A DNA stretch of 64,000 bases from CBDCWT01 sp965223305 (GCA_965223305.1 CBDCWT010000019.1:81867-145866); one strand, 5' to 3'. Positions 44,445 to 53,097 are shown, counted from the stretch's first letter. Notes: generated from the letters alone by a model not told the origin. Numbers and translations are program-made.

Positions 44445-45070
44445 CTGAGTTTTCGTGGAGAGAAGAACTCCAGGCCTTGTCAAACGACGAGCTCTTTATC
44501 CTGGTCAAGAGCCAGGGAGAATCGTGGAGCAGGGCTCAACTCATAGAAGTGTTTGAAGTTATCATGACCCGGCTTATCGTGAGCACGAAGCCGATGCCAG
44601 AGGACACACTGGAGGTACTTGCTGAGGTTCACTCCAGAGTTGGTGCCGTTACTGAGCCTTCAGGTAGTGCTGCACAAAGCAGCTCTGGGTCCAGCACGTC
44701 TAGTTCAGCGAGTCTTCCGTCCCATGTTGTCGCAGCAGAATTAGATTCTCTATGTGAACTCAAGGACGGCTGGGATGGAGACGATGCTCCACCTCCCAAC
44801 AATCATTCTTTGGCAGTGGCGGAAGTATTGCTCTACGGAATGCGGGAACGTGGTTTTTCATCGCCAGCCGTCATGGCGTGTGTGGACGGTGGGGTAACCA
44901 TCGTCTACACGACAAGTAAACGTAAGGTTGTTATCGAGAGCTTCAATACACGAGAGTTGACAATCGCGACCTCGGAGGGCTTTGGCAAAACTTCTGTGTT
45001 GGAACTCCAAGCAAGCCGTGAGGCCATACAAGAGGTTCTGAAGATCGCTGATGAGTTCCTGGCAGGATGA
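44441..45070 (+). CDS. Hypothetical protein of XRE operon
   Basis: 209 residues. A helical N-terminus is joined by a Ser-rich linker (SAAQSSSGSSTSSSASL) to a domain starting LDSLCELKDGWDGDDAPPPN. That domain continues with strand pairs (AVMACVDGGVTIVYTTSKRK, VVIESFNTRELTIATSEG). I have seen the L..L..GWDG..A motif in small orphan proteins next to XRE regulators but know no function. It overlaps the third gene by 20 bases. Confidence 0.7.
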   Translation: MTEFSWREELQALSNDELFILVKSQGESWSRAQLIEVFEVIMTRLIVSTKPMPEDTLEVLAEVHSRVGAVTEPSGSAAQSSSGSSTSSSASLPSHVVAAELDSLCELKDGWDGDDAPPPNNHSLAVAEVLLYGMRERGFSSPAVMACVDGGVTIVYTTSKRKVVIESFNTRELTIATSEGFGKTSVLELQASREAIQEVLKIADEFLAG

Positions 45071-45539
45071 CATCGAACCACGAATGCGAAGAAACGGACG
45101 TCAGGCAATTGCTGAGTTTGATTCAGATGAAGAGCTTTACATGCGTTTCACCGAAGCAATGGTCCGTTTGGTTGACGGGGGCCTCTTGGTACAGTTCAAG
45201 ATGCCTGACCAATCGACGAACCGGGCCCAGCCCGACGGAGAGCCTGAAGATGTGCTTCTTTGGGAGCATCCGAACTTCAAGGATTGGGGCATTCTCCGTT
45301 TCAAAGTAGGCGACATCAGGAGCCCGTTAATTCGAGAACCTGATGCGCGGGACCTGCACTTTGAGCCTTCGCACGAACCCGAGGAGTTCAATTTCTACCA
45401 TTCCGAAGTTGCGGTGTTTCGCAGTAACGTGCCACGAGAACGGCTTACTAGGTTGTCGAAGGCGCAGAAGACTTGGTTCCGAACTGAGATGAGCAACGTG
45501 CTTAACGAGACTAATATCCACAAGGAGCCAGTGATATAG
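45051..45539 (+). CDS. Hypothetical protein, third gene of XRE operon
   Basis: 162 residues: a charged helical start (MSSWQDDIEPRMRRNGRQAI), then WEHPNFKDWGILRFKVGDIR and a C-terminal helix (LTRLSKAQKTWFRTEMSNVL). No domain recognised. Overlap with the upstream gene implies translational coupling and a shared process, possibly a regulator-effector-immunity arrangement. Confidence 0.65.
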   Translation: MSSWQDDIEPRMRRNGRQAIAEFDSDEELYMRFTEAMVRLVDGGLLVQFKMPDQSTNRAQPDGEPEDVLLWEHPNFKDWGILRFKVGDIRSPLIREPDARDLHFEPSHEPEEFNFYHSEVAVFRSNVPRERLTRLSKAQKTWFRTEMSNVLNETNIHKEPVI

Positions 45540-45662
45540 CGTCACGCGTATTGAGGCCGTCGTTCTTGTGAAGTGCGGCCGAGGCCGTCGATAAGTGATT
45601 TTATCATCAACAGTCAAGATTTCTTGAGAGCCGGATTTCGAGGCTCGATTACTTGTCACGAA

Positions 45663-45902
45663 TCAACTGGCCGAACGACCGAGTTGCGTTCTGCGGTAAG
45701 CCGTCTCAAGCTGCTGCGTTCGCCGGTAAGCCCTCCCAATCTTGGCCACAAGCTCTTCGGCTTTCCTGGAGGATGGGTCGATTTCACACCCTTCGAGGAT
45801 ATCCCGCGTAGCCCGAACTGCTTTATCCTCCTCGGGGTGGTCTTCGACGCCGAGGTCAAGAGACTCAAGTAAGCGGAGAATTGTTGTGTCTGTTCTATCC
45901 AT
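45663..45902 (-). CDS. Small hypothetical protein
   Basis: 79 residues from an ATG at 45902 (MDRTDTTILRLLESLDLGVE), helical and charged. No clear ribosome-binding site. It reads away from the gene interrupted by the second IS256 copy. Confidence 0.4.
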   Translation of the reverse strand: MDRTDTTILRLLESLDLGVEDHPEEDKAVRATRDILEGCEIDPSSRKAEELVAKIGRAYRRTQQLETAYRRTQLGRSAS

Positions 45903-45907
45903 GGAGT

Positions 45908-46113
45908 AGGAGCATGCCACAGGCCTGGCCAAGAGTCACGCCTGGCCGGAGCTACTGCGAAGTAGTGCCCGTGTCGTGGAGCAGCAGGAAGGCTTCAGCC
46001 GAGAGCTCCTCGTCAGCCGAGGCAATGGCTTTGATGAGTTGGCCGTCTTTGCTTTCGATAATCAGACAGGGCGTTGCGAAACATCTGTCCGGATGCCAGT
46101 AGGCTTCAACGCT
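45908..46113 (+). pseudogene. Unknown gene interrupted by IS256 copy 2 (left part)
   Basis: Joined across the insertion, an open frame runs from about 45908 to 47945. It includes GFSRELLVSRGNGFDELAVF and AFDNQTGRCETSVRMPVGFN before the break and continues ADNPAPLQTVFLLKEHVEVS after it. There is no start codon in the left part, and composition changes after about 47660, so there may be another frameshift. Function unknown. Confidence 0.4.
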
Positions 46114-47589
46114 GGTCGAGCAACCTTCCTTCTGTAAATTCTGTCGATCTCATTTTCGCGTTTTGTAAATAGTATGGAGCGGCTTCGCCGCCGTTTTCTT
46201 TTGCGTTCACGCAGACCGGGGGGGGCTCATTGCCGCCCCCCTGGACCCCCGCTAGCCTTTCTCTGTGTTCCGTTTTTGGGAGGCGTTGTTTGCATTGTCA
46301 AATAGACTTTGCCAGTTTCCCAATCGTCGCTGGTCTCGCTGAGGATCGCGCTGACTAACCGCAGGAGCGACGCTTCGTTGGGAAACAGCGTTGCCACTCT
46401 GGTGCGACGTTTGATCTCCTGGTTTAGCCGCTCAAGCATGTTCGTCGTGCGAAGACGGCGGCGGTGAGAAGGTTCCAATTCGAACACCGTCAGACTTTCC
46501 GCAACGTTGGTCTCGAGCCAACGGGATAGATCCGGCGCCGTCTCGGCGTACTTCTCGACCATCAACTTGAGGAGACGATCTGCTTCGTGACGATCCGCTG
46601 CGTTGAGCACGTTACGCAAGTCCTGGATGACTTCCGGACGCATGGTTATCTTGGGTACGTAGTTCAGAGCGTTCTGGAGGAGGTGAAACTGGCAGCGCTG
46701 CCAGGCCACGCCTGCGAAGCATGCCTTGCGAGCCTGCTTCAGCCCCGCGTGATCGTCGGAAACGATCAACTGAACACCGTGCAAGCCACGGTCGATCAGA
46801 CTCTTCAAGAAGCTTCTCCAGTGAACCTCTGCTTCGGAAAGTGAGACGCTGACGCCCAGGATGCTGCGTTGACCGTTCTCCAAAATGCCGGTGGCGATCA
46901 GTACCGCGCAGTCACGTACGCTGCCTCCGTGGCGAACCTTCTCGTAGCGAGCATCGAGAATCACATACGGCACCGTTTCCAGTGGACGCTCCCGCCAGGC
47001 TTGCAGTTCTTCGTCCAGCAGCTCGGCGGCCCGACTGACCTGAGTACTACTGACCTCCAATCCACACAGCTCCTGAGTGATCTCCGCCACTTTCCTGGTC
47101 GATACTCCCTGCACGTACATCTCCGCCACCGCTAATTTGAGCGCCCGCTCACTGCGTTCGCCCCGTTCCAATGCCGACGGATAGAACTCCACATCTCGGG
47201 TCTGAGGAACGTTAACGCGCAGTTGGCCGAGTCGGCTGTTGACCGTCTTGGACTTGTATCCATTGGCATATCCACGTCGCGCTTCGGTCCGCTGATACGG
47301 CATCGCGCCCAGGGCTTCCGCGCGCTCGAGTTTCATCGCCTCATTCATGAGAATCTCAATCGCGTGCCCCATTCCCTCAAAGCCATGTTCGCCGAGTAGT
47401 TGGAGCAGCTCTTCGAAACGAGTAGATTGATCGTCGTGGGCCATGTGGGTCTCCTTTCGCTAGAGTAGTGTCCTGCGAAAAGAAAGATCGACAGCGGCCC
47501 ACGCTTTTTCAAGCCGCCTATCAGCGACGCTCCGAATCAATTAAGTTCGGCGCGCCACTGCGCTTTTACAGAAAGAATGTTACACCACC
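46114..47589 (-). mobile_element. IS256-family insertion sequence, copy 2
   Basis: 1,476 bp with the same ends as copy 1, flanked by an exact 8-bp duplication TCAACGCT (46106-46113 and 47590-47597). It is two bases longer than the other copies because a G-run after the transposase gene has eight instead of six Gs. Orientation is opposite to copy 1 and the same as copy 3. Confidence 0.95.
46227..47444 (-). CDS. IS256-family transposase, copy 2
   Basis: 405 residues with all catalytic motifs intact (VILDARYEK, VSDDHAGL, NMLERLNQEI). It differs from the other two copies at one residue (Ala in FYPSALERG). Near identity indicates recent spread within this molecule. Confidence 0.95.
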   Translation of the reverse strand: MAHDDQSTRFEELLQLLGEHGFEGMGHAIEILMNEAMKLERAEALGAMPYQRTEARRGYANGYKSKTVNSRLGQLRVNVPQTRDVEFYPSALERGERSERALKLAVAEMYVQGVSTRKVAEITQELCGLEVSSTQVSRAAELLDEELQAWRERPLETVPYVILDARYEKVRHGGSVRDCAVLIATGILENGQRSILGVSVSLSEAEVHWRSFLKSLIDRGLHGVQLIVSDDHAGLKQARKACFAGVAWQRCQFHLLQNALNYVPKITMRPEVIQDLRNVLNAADRHEADRLLKLMVEKYAETAPDLSRWLETNVAESLTVFELEPSHRRRLRTTNMLERLNQEIKRRTRVATLFPNEASLLRLVSAILSETSDDWETGKVYLTMQTTPPKNGTQRKASGGPGGRQ

Positions 47590-47597
47590 TCAACGCT

Positions 47598-47945
47598 GAC
47601 AATCCGGCCCCCTTGCAGACGGTCTTTTTGCTCAAGGAGCATGTCGAGGTTTCTGGCCATTGTCCGAGCCTGCCACAGGGCCGAGCCAAAGTCACCTCAT
47701 CATCGACGCCACTGGAGCCGGACGGCGGCAAGCTGCTGACCGGAGGCCTGCAGTTGGTCGAATCGCCGAGGTCGCTGCAATCGAATTGCAAAGCGTTCTG
47801 GCCTGGCATGTGTGGGGCGAGGTGGTGGCAAGGGTGTGGGAATCGGAATGCCGGACAGGCCGTTTTCATCGAAGCGGCGTCGCAGATAAAGAAGTTGGAC
47901 CGGCACCGCAAAAAGGAGCTTATCGACGCTACGCGTAGAGTTTGA
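47598..47945 (+). pseudogene. Unknown gene interrupted by IS256 copy 2 (right part)
   Basis: Right-hand continuation of the frame described at 45908-46113. Beyond about 47660 a second frame (SQSHLIIDATGAGRRQAADR, VGRIAEVAAIELQSVLAWHV) looks at least as protein-like, suggesting an additional frameshift. The last bases overlap the 3' end of the convergent gene at 47929. Confidence 0.35.
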
Positions 47946-48756
47946 CCGCTTTCTTAGCGTTCCTGGTCATCCTGTATTCACCGTGGCGAGTCGGAATAAT
48001 CCACCCTTCACCAATCAAATGCCGCATATCAACGGTGCGAATGTTACCAACAGACCGTTTTCCTTTGAGGATGCTGATTCCATCCGTACGCTCGTCAAGG
48101 TGGTGTCCGTTCATCAATTGCTTAAAAACGGACAGTTGCTTGTCTGTTGGCCTTGGTGGAGTTGACTCGTCAAACACGCGTGTGGCAAGAATCTCCTTGC
48201 CCTTCTCGGTTGTTCTAAACACGCTGGACTTCAGTTGTTCCACCCAGCCACGTCCCACTAGTTTTTCAAGCGTTCTAGCCGGGACGTATTTGTCTGTCTT
48301 TCCAATTTGGAAATAGCGGTCGTCACGGGCGAGTGGCCGCTGGTTGTTTACAAGCAGCTTCAAGATTCTTAGGTCCCGATACTTGACCTCCGGCGGCCTT
48401 TTCGCTTGTTTTGTCTCGGACACCTGAGGAGGAGCAGCAATACCAGCTAGGACATCGAGGTGTTCTTCGGTGCCCGGAGCGATAATTGCAAGACGCTTCA
48501 TACATGCCGACAACACTCGGGCCATCGTCTGCACGTGTTTTTCAGTGCATTCATCTGCCGTCGTGGGTAGCTTTGAAACCACATGGCATAGGCTCTTCTC
48601 AAAACCGGCCCGTTGGGCCTCGTAGCGAGCAAAGTCCCTAGCAAGGTCCTCGGAACGTCTCTCCAATTGATACTGAGCAGTCCCAAGATTTGTGGCCCTT
48701 GTGTTGAGCTGCGATATGGGCGTTGTTCGTTTACTTTTCCGTTTTGTCTTGGCCAT
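47929..48756 (-). CDS. Hypothetical protein with winged-helix-like repeats
   Basis: 275 residues from an ATG at 48756 (MAKTKRKSKRTTPISQLNTR). The basic N-terminus is followed by a helical, coiled-coil-like segment (AQYQLERRSEDLARDFARYE). Two tandem segments then look like winged helices: ARTLEKLVGRGWVEQLKSSV with RTTEKGKEIL, and VDMRHLIGEGWIIPTRHGEY with RMTRNAKKAV. DNA binding is likely. Role unknown. Confidence 0.65.
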   Translation of the reverse strand: MAKTKRKSKRTTPISQLNTRATNLGTAQYQLERRSEDLARDFARYEAQRAGFEKSLCHVVSKLPTTADECTEKHVQTMARVLSACMKRLAIIAPGTEEHLDVLAGIAAPPQVSETKQAKRPPEVKYRDLRILKLLVNNQRPLARDDRYFQIGKTDKYVPARTLEKLVGRGWVEQLKSSVFRTTEKGKEILATRVFDESTPPRPTDKQLSVFKQLMNGHHLDERTDGISILKGKRSVGNIRTVDMRHLIGEGWIIPTRHGEYRMTRNAKKAVKLYA

Positions 48757-48832
48757 CAAGTGATACTGCCACAACTAAAATGAAAAGTCACGTCTCCTGA
48801 CAAAGTAGTCGAGTTCTGGCACACTGAATTGC

Positions 48833-49081
48833 ATGAGCAAGCACAGTGATTGGGTGACCGCATCAGAAGTGGCTTCGTATCTTTACTGCCCCGAGGCCTG
48901 GCGGCTTGAGCATGGGCTCAAGATGCCCGTGACAAAGCAGGCTGAGAAATCCCGCGAGCGAGGCACGCAGCGACATGAACGCTGGGAGCAGGCGGATAGA
49001 AAAAGCGGTGCTCTAGTTCGTGTGTTGTTCCTTCTTTTCGTTGTCCTCGTTGTTCTTTGGCTGCTGCTAGGTCTTTTCTAA
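48833..49081 (+). CDS. Cas4/Dna2-like nuclease, N-terminal piece with membrane helix
   Basis: 82 residues. The start matches Cas4-like proteins: TASEVASYLYCPEAWRLEHG, with the first iron-sulfur-type cysteine, then RGTQRHERWEQ with the conserved histidine. It ends in a strong transmembrane helix (VLFLLFVVLVVLWLLLGLF) and a stop. The catalytic part is in the next frame. A single membrane-hairpin nuclease with a frameshift, or two membrane-associated subunits, would both fit. Confidence 0.7.
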   Translation: MSKHSDWVTASEVASYLYCPEAWRLEHGLKMPVTKQAEKSRERGTQRHERWEQADRKSGALVRVLFLLFVVLVVLWLLLGLF

Positions 49082-49092
49082 GCGGGTGTGCA

Positions 49093-49581
49093 GTGGATAT
49101 CGGCCTTGTATTTCTTCTCTTGGTAGTGGCGGCGGCACTTGTCGTTCTTCTTTTCTATCGCAAAAGGCAGGGCTTTGGTGCTGGCGAGGTGGTAGCTCAT
49201 GACAGCATGACGCTTCGTTCAGAACGCTATCGGGTGTCTGGTCGACCGGACCGAATTACTCGCCGTGGTGATTCGCTTATCGTGGAGGATAAGAAGCCTG
49301 GCGCGCGGCTTTTTGACTCGCATCGCGTGCAGATGGGGATTTATCTCATCTTGGCCGAAGAGCATTTCGGCGTGCAGCCGTCTCATGCGGTGGTGGTGCT
49401 TAATGGTGGTAAACGCGAGGTGGTGGAAAACACCGAGCAGTTACGCGAGTGGGCACTTGATGTGGTGGAGCAAATTCGCCAGGCCAGGCGACAGCTGAGC
49501 ATTTCCATCCCGGTTGTTGCAGTGCCTGCAAAGTGTCGCCGCTGCGGCCAACGGGATAATTGCGAGCAGCGGGCGGACTGA
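49093..49581 (+). CDS. Cas4/Dna2-like nuclease, catalytic piece with membrane helix
   Basis: About 162 residues. It starts with a membrane helix (IGLVFLLLVVAAALVVLLFY). Then comes the PD-(D/E)xK core: GRPDRI at about 50, VEDKK at about 65, and QMGIYLILAEEHFG. It ends in the cysteine set KCRRCGQRDNC that with the cysteine of the upstream piece would bind a cluster. A GTG at 49093 follows the stop of the first piece by 12 bases; the frame also runs back over it. No cas genes or repeat arrays are nearby, so a plasmid DNA-processing role is likelier than CRISPR. Confidence 0.75.
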   Translation: MDIGLVFLLLVVAAALVVLLFYRKRQGFGAGEVVAHDSMTLRSERYRVSGRPDRITRRGDSLIVEDKKPGARLFDSHRVQMGIYLILAEEHFGVQPSHAVVVLNGGKREVVENTEQLREWALDVVEQIRQARRQLSISIPVVAVPAKCRRCGQRDNCEQRAD

Positions 49582-49730
49582 GATGGGCCATTTCGGGAAG
49601 GCCAGCAAAAAACCGAGCTCGACATTTGGCCCCTAAGGAGCAAACTGGTGTCCGGTCGAGTCTGGATGCCTACTTTGGGCGTGGGCCTTAGAATGCCGCT
49701 GCGGCGTTTGCGGTCAAGCCAGAGTGTTGT

Positions 49731-50033
49731 CTACTCAGCATCGAACTGTCGCGGCAGGTCCATTGCGACATCGATGATTCGCATTACTTCGATGCCTTCG
49801 GGGTGTATCCGGTAGAAGATGAACCAACGTTTGTGGTGGAAGAAGCACCAGTCGGGTGGGGCGGCGGGATGAGTTCGGCCGGGTAGCTGCTTTTGGGCGT
49901 GCCGGTTGGTGGCCTTTCTGATTTCGTAGTAGTTCTTTTCTGCAGTTAGTTGGCGACCATCGACAATGGCAATGTGAAACAGAATCTCGTCAAGCTCCGC
50001 CTCGGCCAGCGGTGTCCATACCGCGTTCGGCAT
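49731..50033 (-). CDS. ParE/RelE-family toxin
   Basis: 100 residues with the ParE/RelE pattern: VWTPLAEAELDEILFHIAIV at the start, HKRWFIFYRIHPEGIEVMRI then DVAMDLP at the end. It directly follows its antitoxin gene with no gap (antitoxin stop at 50034). A maintenance module for the plasmid. Confidence 0.88.
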   Translation of the reverse strand: MPNAVWTPLAEAELDEILFHIAIVDGRQLTAEKNYYEIRKATNRHAQKQLPGRTHPAAPPDWCFFHHKRWFIFYRIHPEGIEVMRIIDVAMDLPRQFDAE

Positions 50034-50294
50034 CTACTCGTTGCTGTTGTGTTCGTTCAGTCGCTGTTCTAGACGAGCCAAAACGGCCTCATCATCAAGT
50101 GGCCTGGAGAGCCCAGCTCGACTTTGCTCGATAGCAATACGGTTTCCTTCGTGCCAGCGGCGTAGCTTTTCTTGCTCAAGTTGTTCTAGAGCATCCAAGG
50201 CATCACGCAAGACGTGGTTTTCGCTTTCGTATTTGCCGTTTTCTAGGCGTGCTCTGACTCGCTGCTGGAGGTCTTCAGGTAGTTCGTAGCTCAT
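50034..50294 (-). CDS. ParD/CopG-type antitoxin
   Basis: 86 residues. It begins MSYELPEDLQQRVRARLENG, a ribbon-helix-helix start, continues YESENHVLRDALDALEQLEQ and ends in a helical tail that would cover the toxin. ParD-like proteins repress their own operon. Confidence 0.85.
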   Translation of the reverse strand: MSYELPEDLQQRVRARLENGKYESENHVLRDALDALEQLEQEKLRRWHEGNRIAIEQSRAGLSRPLDDEAVLARLEQRLNEHNSNE

Positions 50295-50356
50295 AGGTCG
50301 ATACTAGCACGAGTCGTGAGCGAAAGTCACTTTCATTTGACCTGTGGTTCTAGTGA

Positions 50357-50446
50357 GTTGCTTCCTTCCCTTCATCGTATGGGCTCACCCCCGGGGCGAA
50401 GCGATAGCGGAGCGAATGGCCCGTGCGATGAAGGGAAGGGAGCAAC
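50357..50446. repeat. 21-bp inverted repeat forming a ~90-nt hairpin
   Basis: Arms 50357-50377 and 50426-50446 (core CCTTCCCTTCATCG / CGATGAAGGGAAGG) match at 20 of 21 positions. A 48-base middle has further GGGC/GCCC pairing. It lies between the antitoxin promoter region and the 3' end of the XRE-like gene. Confidence 0.7.
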
Positions 50447-50567
50447 GGACCATTTCAATCCGCTCTCACTTGGCGTTTGGCATGTGAGCGAAACAAGAGT
50501 TGCTTTCTTTAGCAGATTCGGTGGGCTCAAACACCACAAGAGAAGGCGGGCCAGCAGCTGCCAATGC

Positions 50568-51380
50568 TTAAGTGTTTTTTCGCATGCGGTAGGACACGAC
50601 CTCTCTACGTAGGCGTTCTGCCTCATTAATGCAGAGAGTAAGGTCGGTGTGAAAAACATGAGTGCTGGGCTCTGATGGGGAGTGGGATGAGCGGTACGCA
50701 TCAATAATCGCCCGGCAACGGCGTGCGAGGCCGCATACCTCTCGATTTAGGCTTGCCAGTACATCATCAGCAAAAGCCCCGTCGAGGAGCTGGCCAGCTG
50801 TGAGAAAACTGCTAAGGAACATATCTAGCTCAGGTGTCTCACGTCCACTTCTCACTCGGATGAGGAGAACTTTGAGGTCGTAACAAAACGTTTTGACGAA
50901 GCCTATCTCACGGGCTTGAACTTCACCGGCTGTCGTCGATGCGACTAGTCCAACCTCAGGGTCGAAACGGGCGAGGTCGTCTTGTTCTACTCTCTGCACG
51001 AGGCGAGCAAGGTCTGCACCGCTAATCTTGAGAGTCAGCAAGATGCTTCCAGTCTCCACATCGAATACTTCAACATCAGGAAACTCTCGCTCTATCAATT
51101 CGAGCAGTTGCTGCTTTTGCTCGCTGCCAGCCAAATGGAAACGAAGTTTCACAGTGTGGCGTCGATGAGAGTCGAGAATTGCCTCAATCTCGACGCCTAA
51201 GGCCTCTGCGAGCTTAGCCAAAGTGTTCGGGACCAGGTGACCGCTGGCCTCTGCTTTGTAAATGGTGTTTACGTGCAGCTCTGAACGAGCTGCAAGCTCC
51301 TCTGTTGTCAAACCGCGCTCGTAACGAAGGCGGACAACTTTGTCACCGCTTACAGGCAGGGCAGTGGCTTTTCTTGGCAT
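50568..51380 (-). CDS. XRE-type regulator with C-terminal domain
   Basis: 270 residues. N-terminal helix-turn-helix: VVRLRYERGLTTEELAARSE, then LHVNTIYKAEASGHLVPNTL. A middle domain of strands and helices (KLRFHLAGSEQKQQLLELIE, SILLTLKISGADLARLVQRV) resembles a small ferredoxin-like sensor. The C-terminus is helical. No ligand is predicted. It is flanked by non-coding DNA on both sides, so it may regulate the mobilisation cluster or itself. Confidence 0.75.
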   Translation of the reverse strand: MPRKATALPVSGDKVVRLRYERGLTTEELAARSELHVNTIYKAEASGHLVPNTLAKLAEALGVEIEAILDSHRRHTVKLRFHLAGSEQKQQLLELIEREFPDVEVFDVETGSILLTLKISGADLARLVQRVEQDDLARFDPEVGLVASTTAGEVQAREIGFVKTFCYDLKVLLIRVRSGRETPELDMFLSSFLTAGQLLDGAFADDVLASLNREVCGLARRCRAIIDAYRSSHSPSEPSTHVFHTDLTLCINEAERLRREVVSYRMRKNT

Positions 51381-52130
51381 TGTATCGGGCTTGGGAAATG
51401 GTCGATGGAGGTTTTGTGTAGGTTCCGTGGAGGTTTCGCCCAGGCTTTTTGCAGCCGATGTGGCACTACCTGGTGCGTGCGTGCAAAATGCACGGTGGAA
51501 GAGCGACGAAGAGTATCGTCGCTTAGCTAGGGCCTCTTGAAGATTAGAAGGTCAACAAGACAACCGCAGAGACTTCCTTAGTCACGAGGTTCTGCACACC
51601 AGTCTTGTCGTCATTCTGCTTCGAGAGGCCCACTTCTTTTCTTGCTCAGCTCGTCTCTGAGCAGATTGTAGCTTCTTTTAGGCAAGGTCGCACTTGCCGG
51701 TGGTAAAACCCCTTTGGTCTCGCAGGCTGGCTAGTCAGGCCAGCTTGCCAGGGGATTAAACCGGAATCTGAAACCTCAGGGTGTCGGGCAACTGCTACAC
51801 CATTCACAGTCAGCCCAACTTTTCGCAGGTGTCGGCCAAGCCATTCACCAACAACGCGCTGCCCACTGCAGCAAAGTCTACCGGCTGAATCGCTCACCGA
51901 TAGTCCTGCTACAGTTGAGGCTCACCGATAGACAAGCATCTCGGTCTGCTCGAAAACGGTCACAGACCAGTCCACACCAAGTCTTTCGGTCCACCTCCGG
52001 GGTGGAAACCCACTGCCATTAAATGCGACCAAGCCACAACAGGGCATCTTGAAGAAACATTGTCGAAGCTGATGCACTTGTGGCAGTGAGTAGAGACGAT
52101 ACTACAAACTTCAAGAAAACTCTAACGAAG
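51381..52130. other. 750-base interval without a supported gene
   Basis: I find no gene. Minor hairpins occur (GCTGGC-TAGTCAG-GCCAGC near 51725). A tRNA-like stretch near 51750-51820 does not fold properly. The region may be a leader or a decayed gene. Confidence 0.4.
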
Positions 52131-52133
52131 GAC

Positions 52134-52219
52134 TAGACAGGCAACTGGACACGGCTAGAATGCGTGGTGACTAAGGAAGCCGTCTGCGGGAAGTTTTCCA
52201 GCAGGCGGCTTTTTTTGTT
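52134..52219 (+). ncRNA. Candidate short RNA with promoter and terminator
   Basis: TAGACA (52134-52139) and TAGAAT (52156-52161), 16 bases apart, are followed by AGCCGTCTGC (52178-52187) / GCAGGCGGCT (52201-52210) and a run of T. A transcript would be about 50 nt. It could be a regulatory RNA or an attenuator for the protease gene just after it. Confidence 0.45.
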
Positions 52220-52230
52220 GGTTGAAACTG

Positions 52231-52920
52231 ATGCAGAGCAGATCGCAAACAGCACGTCAGGCAGTAAGCGGTAGCATCAAGCCGGCAGTTGAAGAACTCG
52301 AACGGGCCTTCGCAATCTTTGCCGGAAAGTTGTGGTTTAAACCTCGAAAAATCTACCTGACGCAACCAATCATCACGGTACAAGGCCGTGGGCGGCGAAG
52401 AGCAGCTGGCTGGTTTTGGGAAGACAAGTGGAAGTTCCGAAACGAAGACTCACGAGTTTCGGAGCTCAACATTTGTGCGGAACATCTGCAACATGGTGAA
52501 GAGGAAATAGCCGAGACGCTTCTCCACGAAATGTGCCACCTCGCGAACTTCCTGGGTGGAATTCGCGATTGTTCGTCCAACCAATACCACAACAGGAAAT
52601 TCAAGCGTGAGTGTGAAAACATCGGCTTGATTTGCAGGAAGATGGGCCGGTTTGGATTCGCTGACACCGAACTTACGGACGAGTTGCGAAAGCTAGTTGA
52701 AGAAATCGGCTTTGATGTGAAGGCGTTCGCTGTGTTTCGCGGCGAAAAAGAGTTTCTTGAAAAGGGCGGAAACGACGATGGAGGGCGGTCACGAGGGAAG
52801 CCAAAACTAGCAAAGTGGAGCTGTGCTTGCCCGGTTAATGTGCGAGTGGCCTTTGGCACTCTTTTCGATGCACGCTGCAATACGTGCGGAATGATGTTTC
52901 GGCGAGAGAGCAGAATCTGA
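52231..52920 (+). CDS. SprT-like metalloprotease
   Basis: 229 residues. The zinc site is HEMCHLANFLGG at about 99, with a third ligand in NQYHNRKFKRECENIG. A C-terminal zinc ribbon has SCACPVNVRV and CNTCGMMF. SprT-like/Spartan proteins degrade DNA-protein crosslinks or act in plasmid replication. It could release a covalently bound relaxase or similar protein, which is inference. An earlier TTG at 52222 is possible but the ATG is preferred. Confidence 0.85.
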   Translation: MQSRSQTARQAVSGSIKPAVEELERAFAIFAGKLWFKPRKIYLTQPIITVQGRGRRRAAGWFWEDKWKFRNEDSRVSELNICAEHLQHGEEEIAETLLHEMCHLANFLGGIRDCSSNQYHNRKFKRECENIGLICRKMGRFGFADTELTDELRKLVEEIGFDVKAFAVFRGEKEFLEKGGNDDGGRSRGKPKLAKWSCACPVNVRVAFGTLFDARCNTCGMMFRRESRI

Positions 52921-52985
52921 CGTGAGGCCAAAAAACAAAGAGGTCCAACTACCGAAGCAATTGAACCCCTGTGAAGTCGAGGAGA

Positions 52986-53088
52986 GCTTTCGGGCCCACC
53001 TCGCGTGACACACCAACTGTAACAGGTTGGTGGCGTTTGTGAAGCCCGAAAGCCCCTCGGCATTTTGATTTTCTCTTCTTAGCCGAGG
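52986..53088. repeat. Nested inverted repeats before mobilisation genes (candidate oriT or leader)
   Basis: GCTTTCGGGC (52986-52995) pairs with GCCCGAAAGC (53044-53053). Inside, CACCAAC (53011-53017) pairs with GTTGGTG (53026-53032). Immediately after, CCTCGGC (53055-53061) pairs with GCCGAGG (53082-53088). The last arm runs into the ribosome-binding site of the next gene, so it could also control translation. Confidence 0.6.
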
Positions 53089-53097
53089 AGGTGCGGG

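Noticed and set aside
48833..49581. CRISPR-Cas locus
   Set aside because: Only a Cas4-like nuclease is present; no cas1/cas2 and no regularly spaced repeats were seen anywhere in the window.
51750..51820. tRNA-like stretch on the minus strand
   Set aside because: It has a faint T-arm and D-arm resemblance but the acceptor and anticodon stems do not pair and the T loop has inserted bases.
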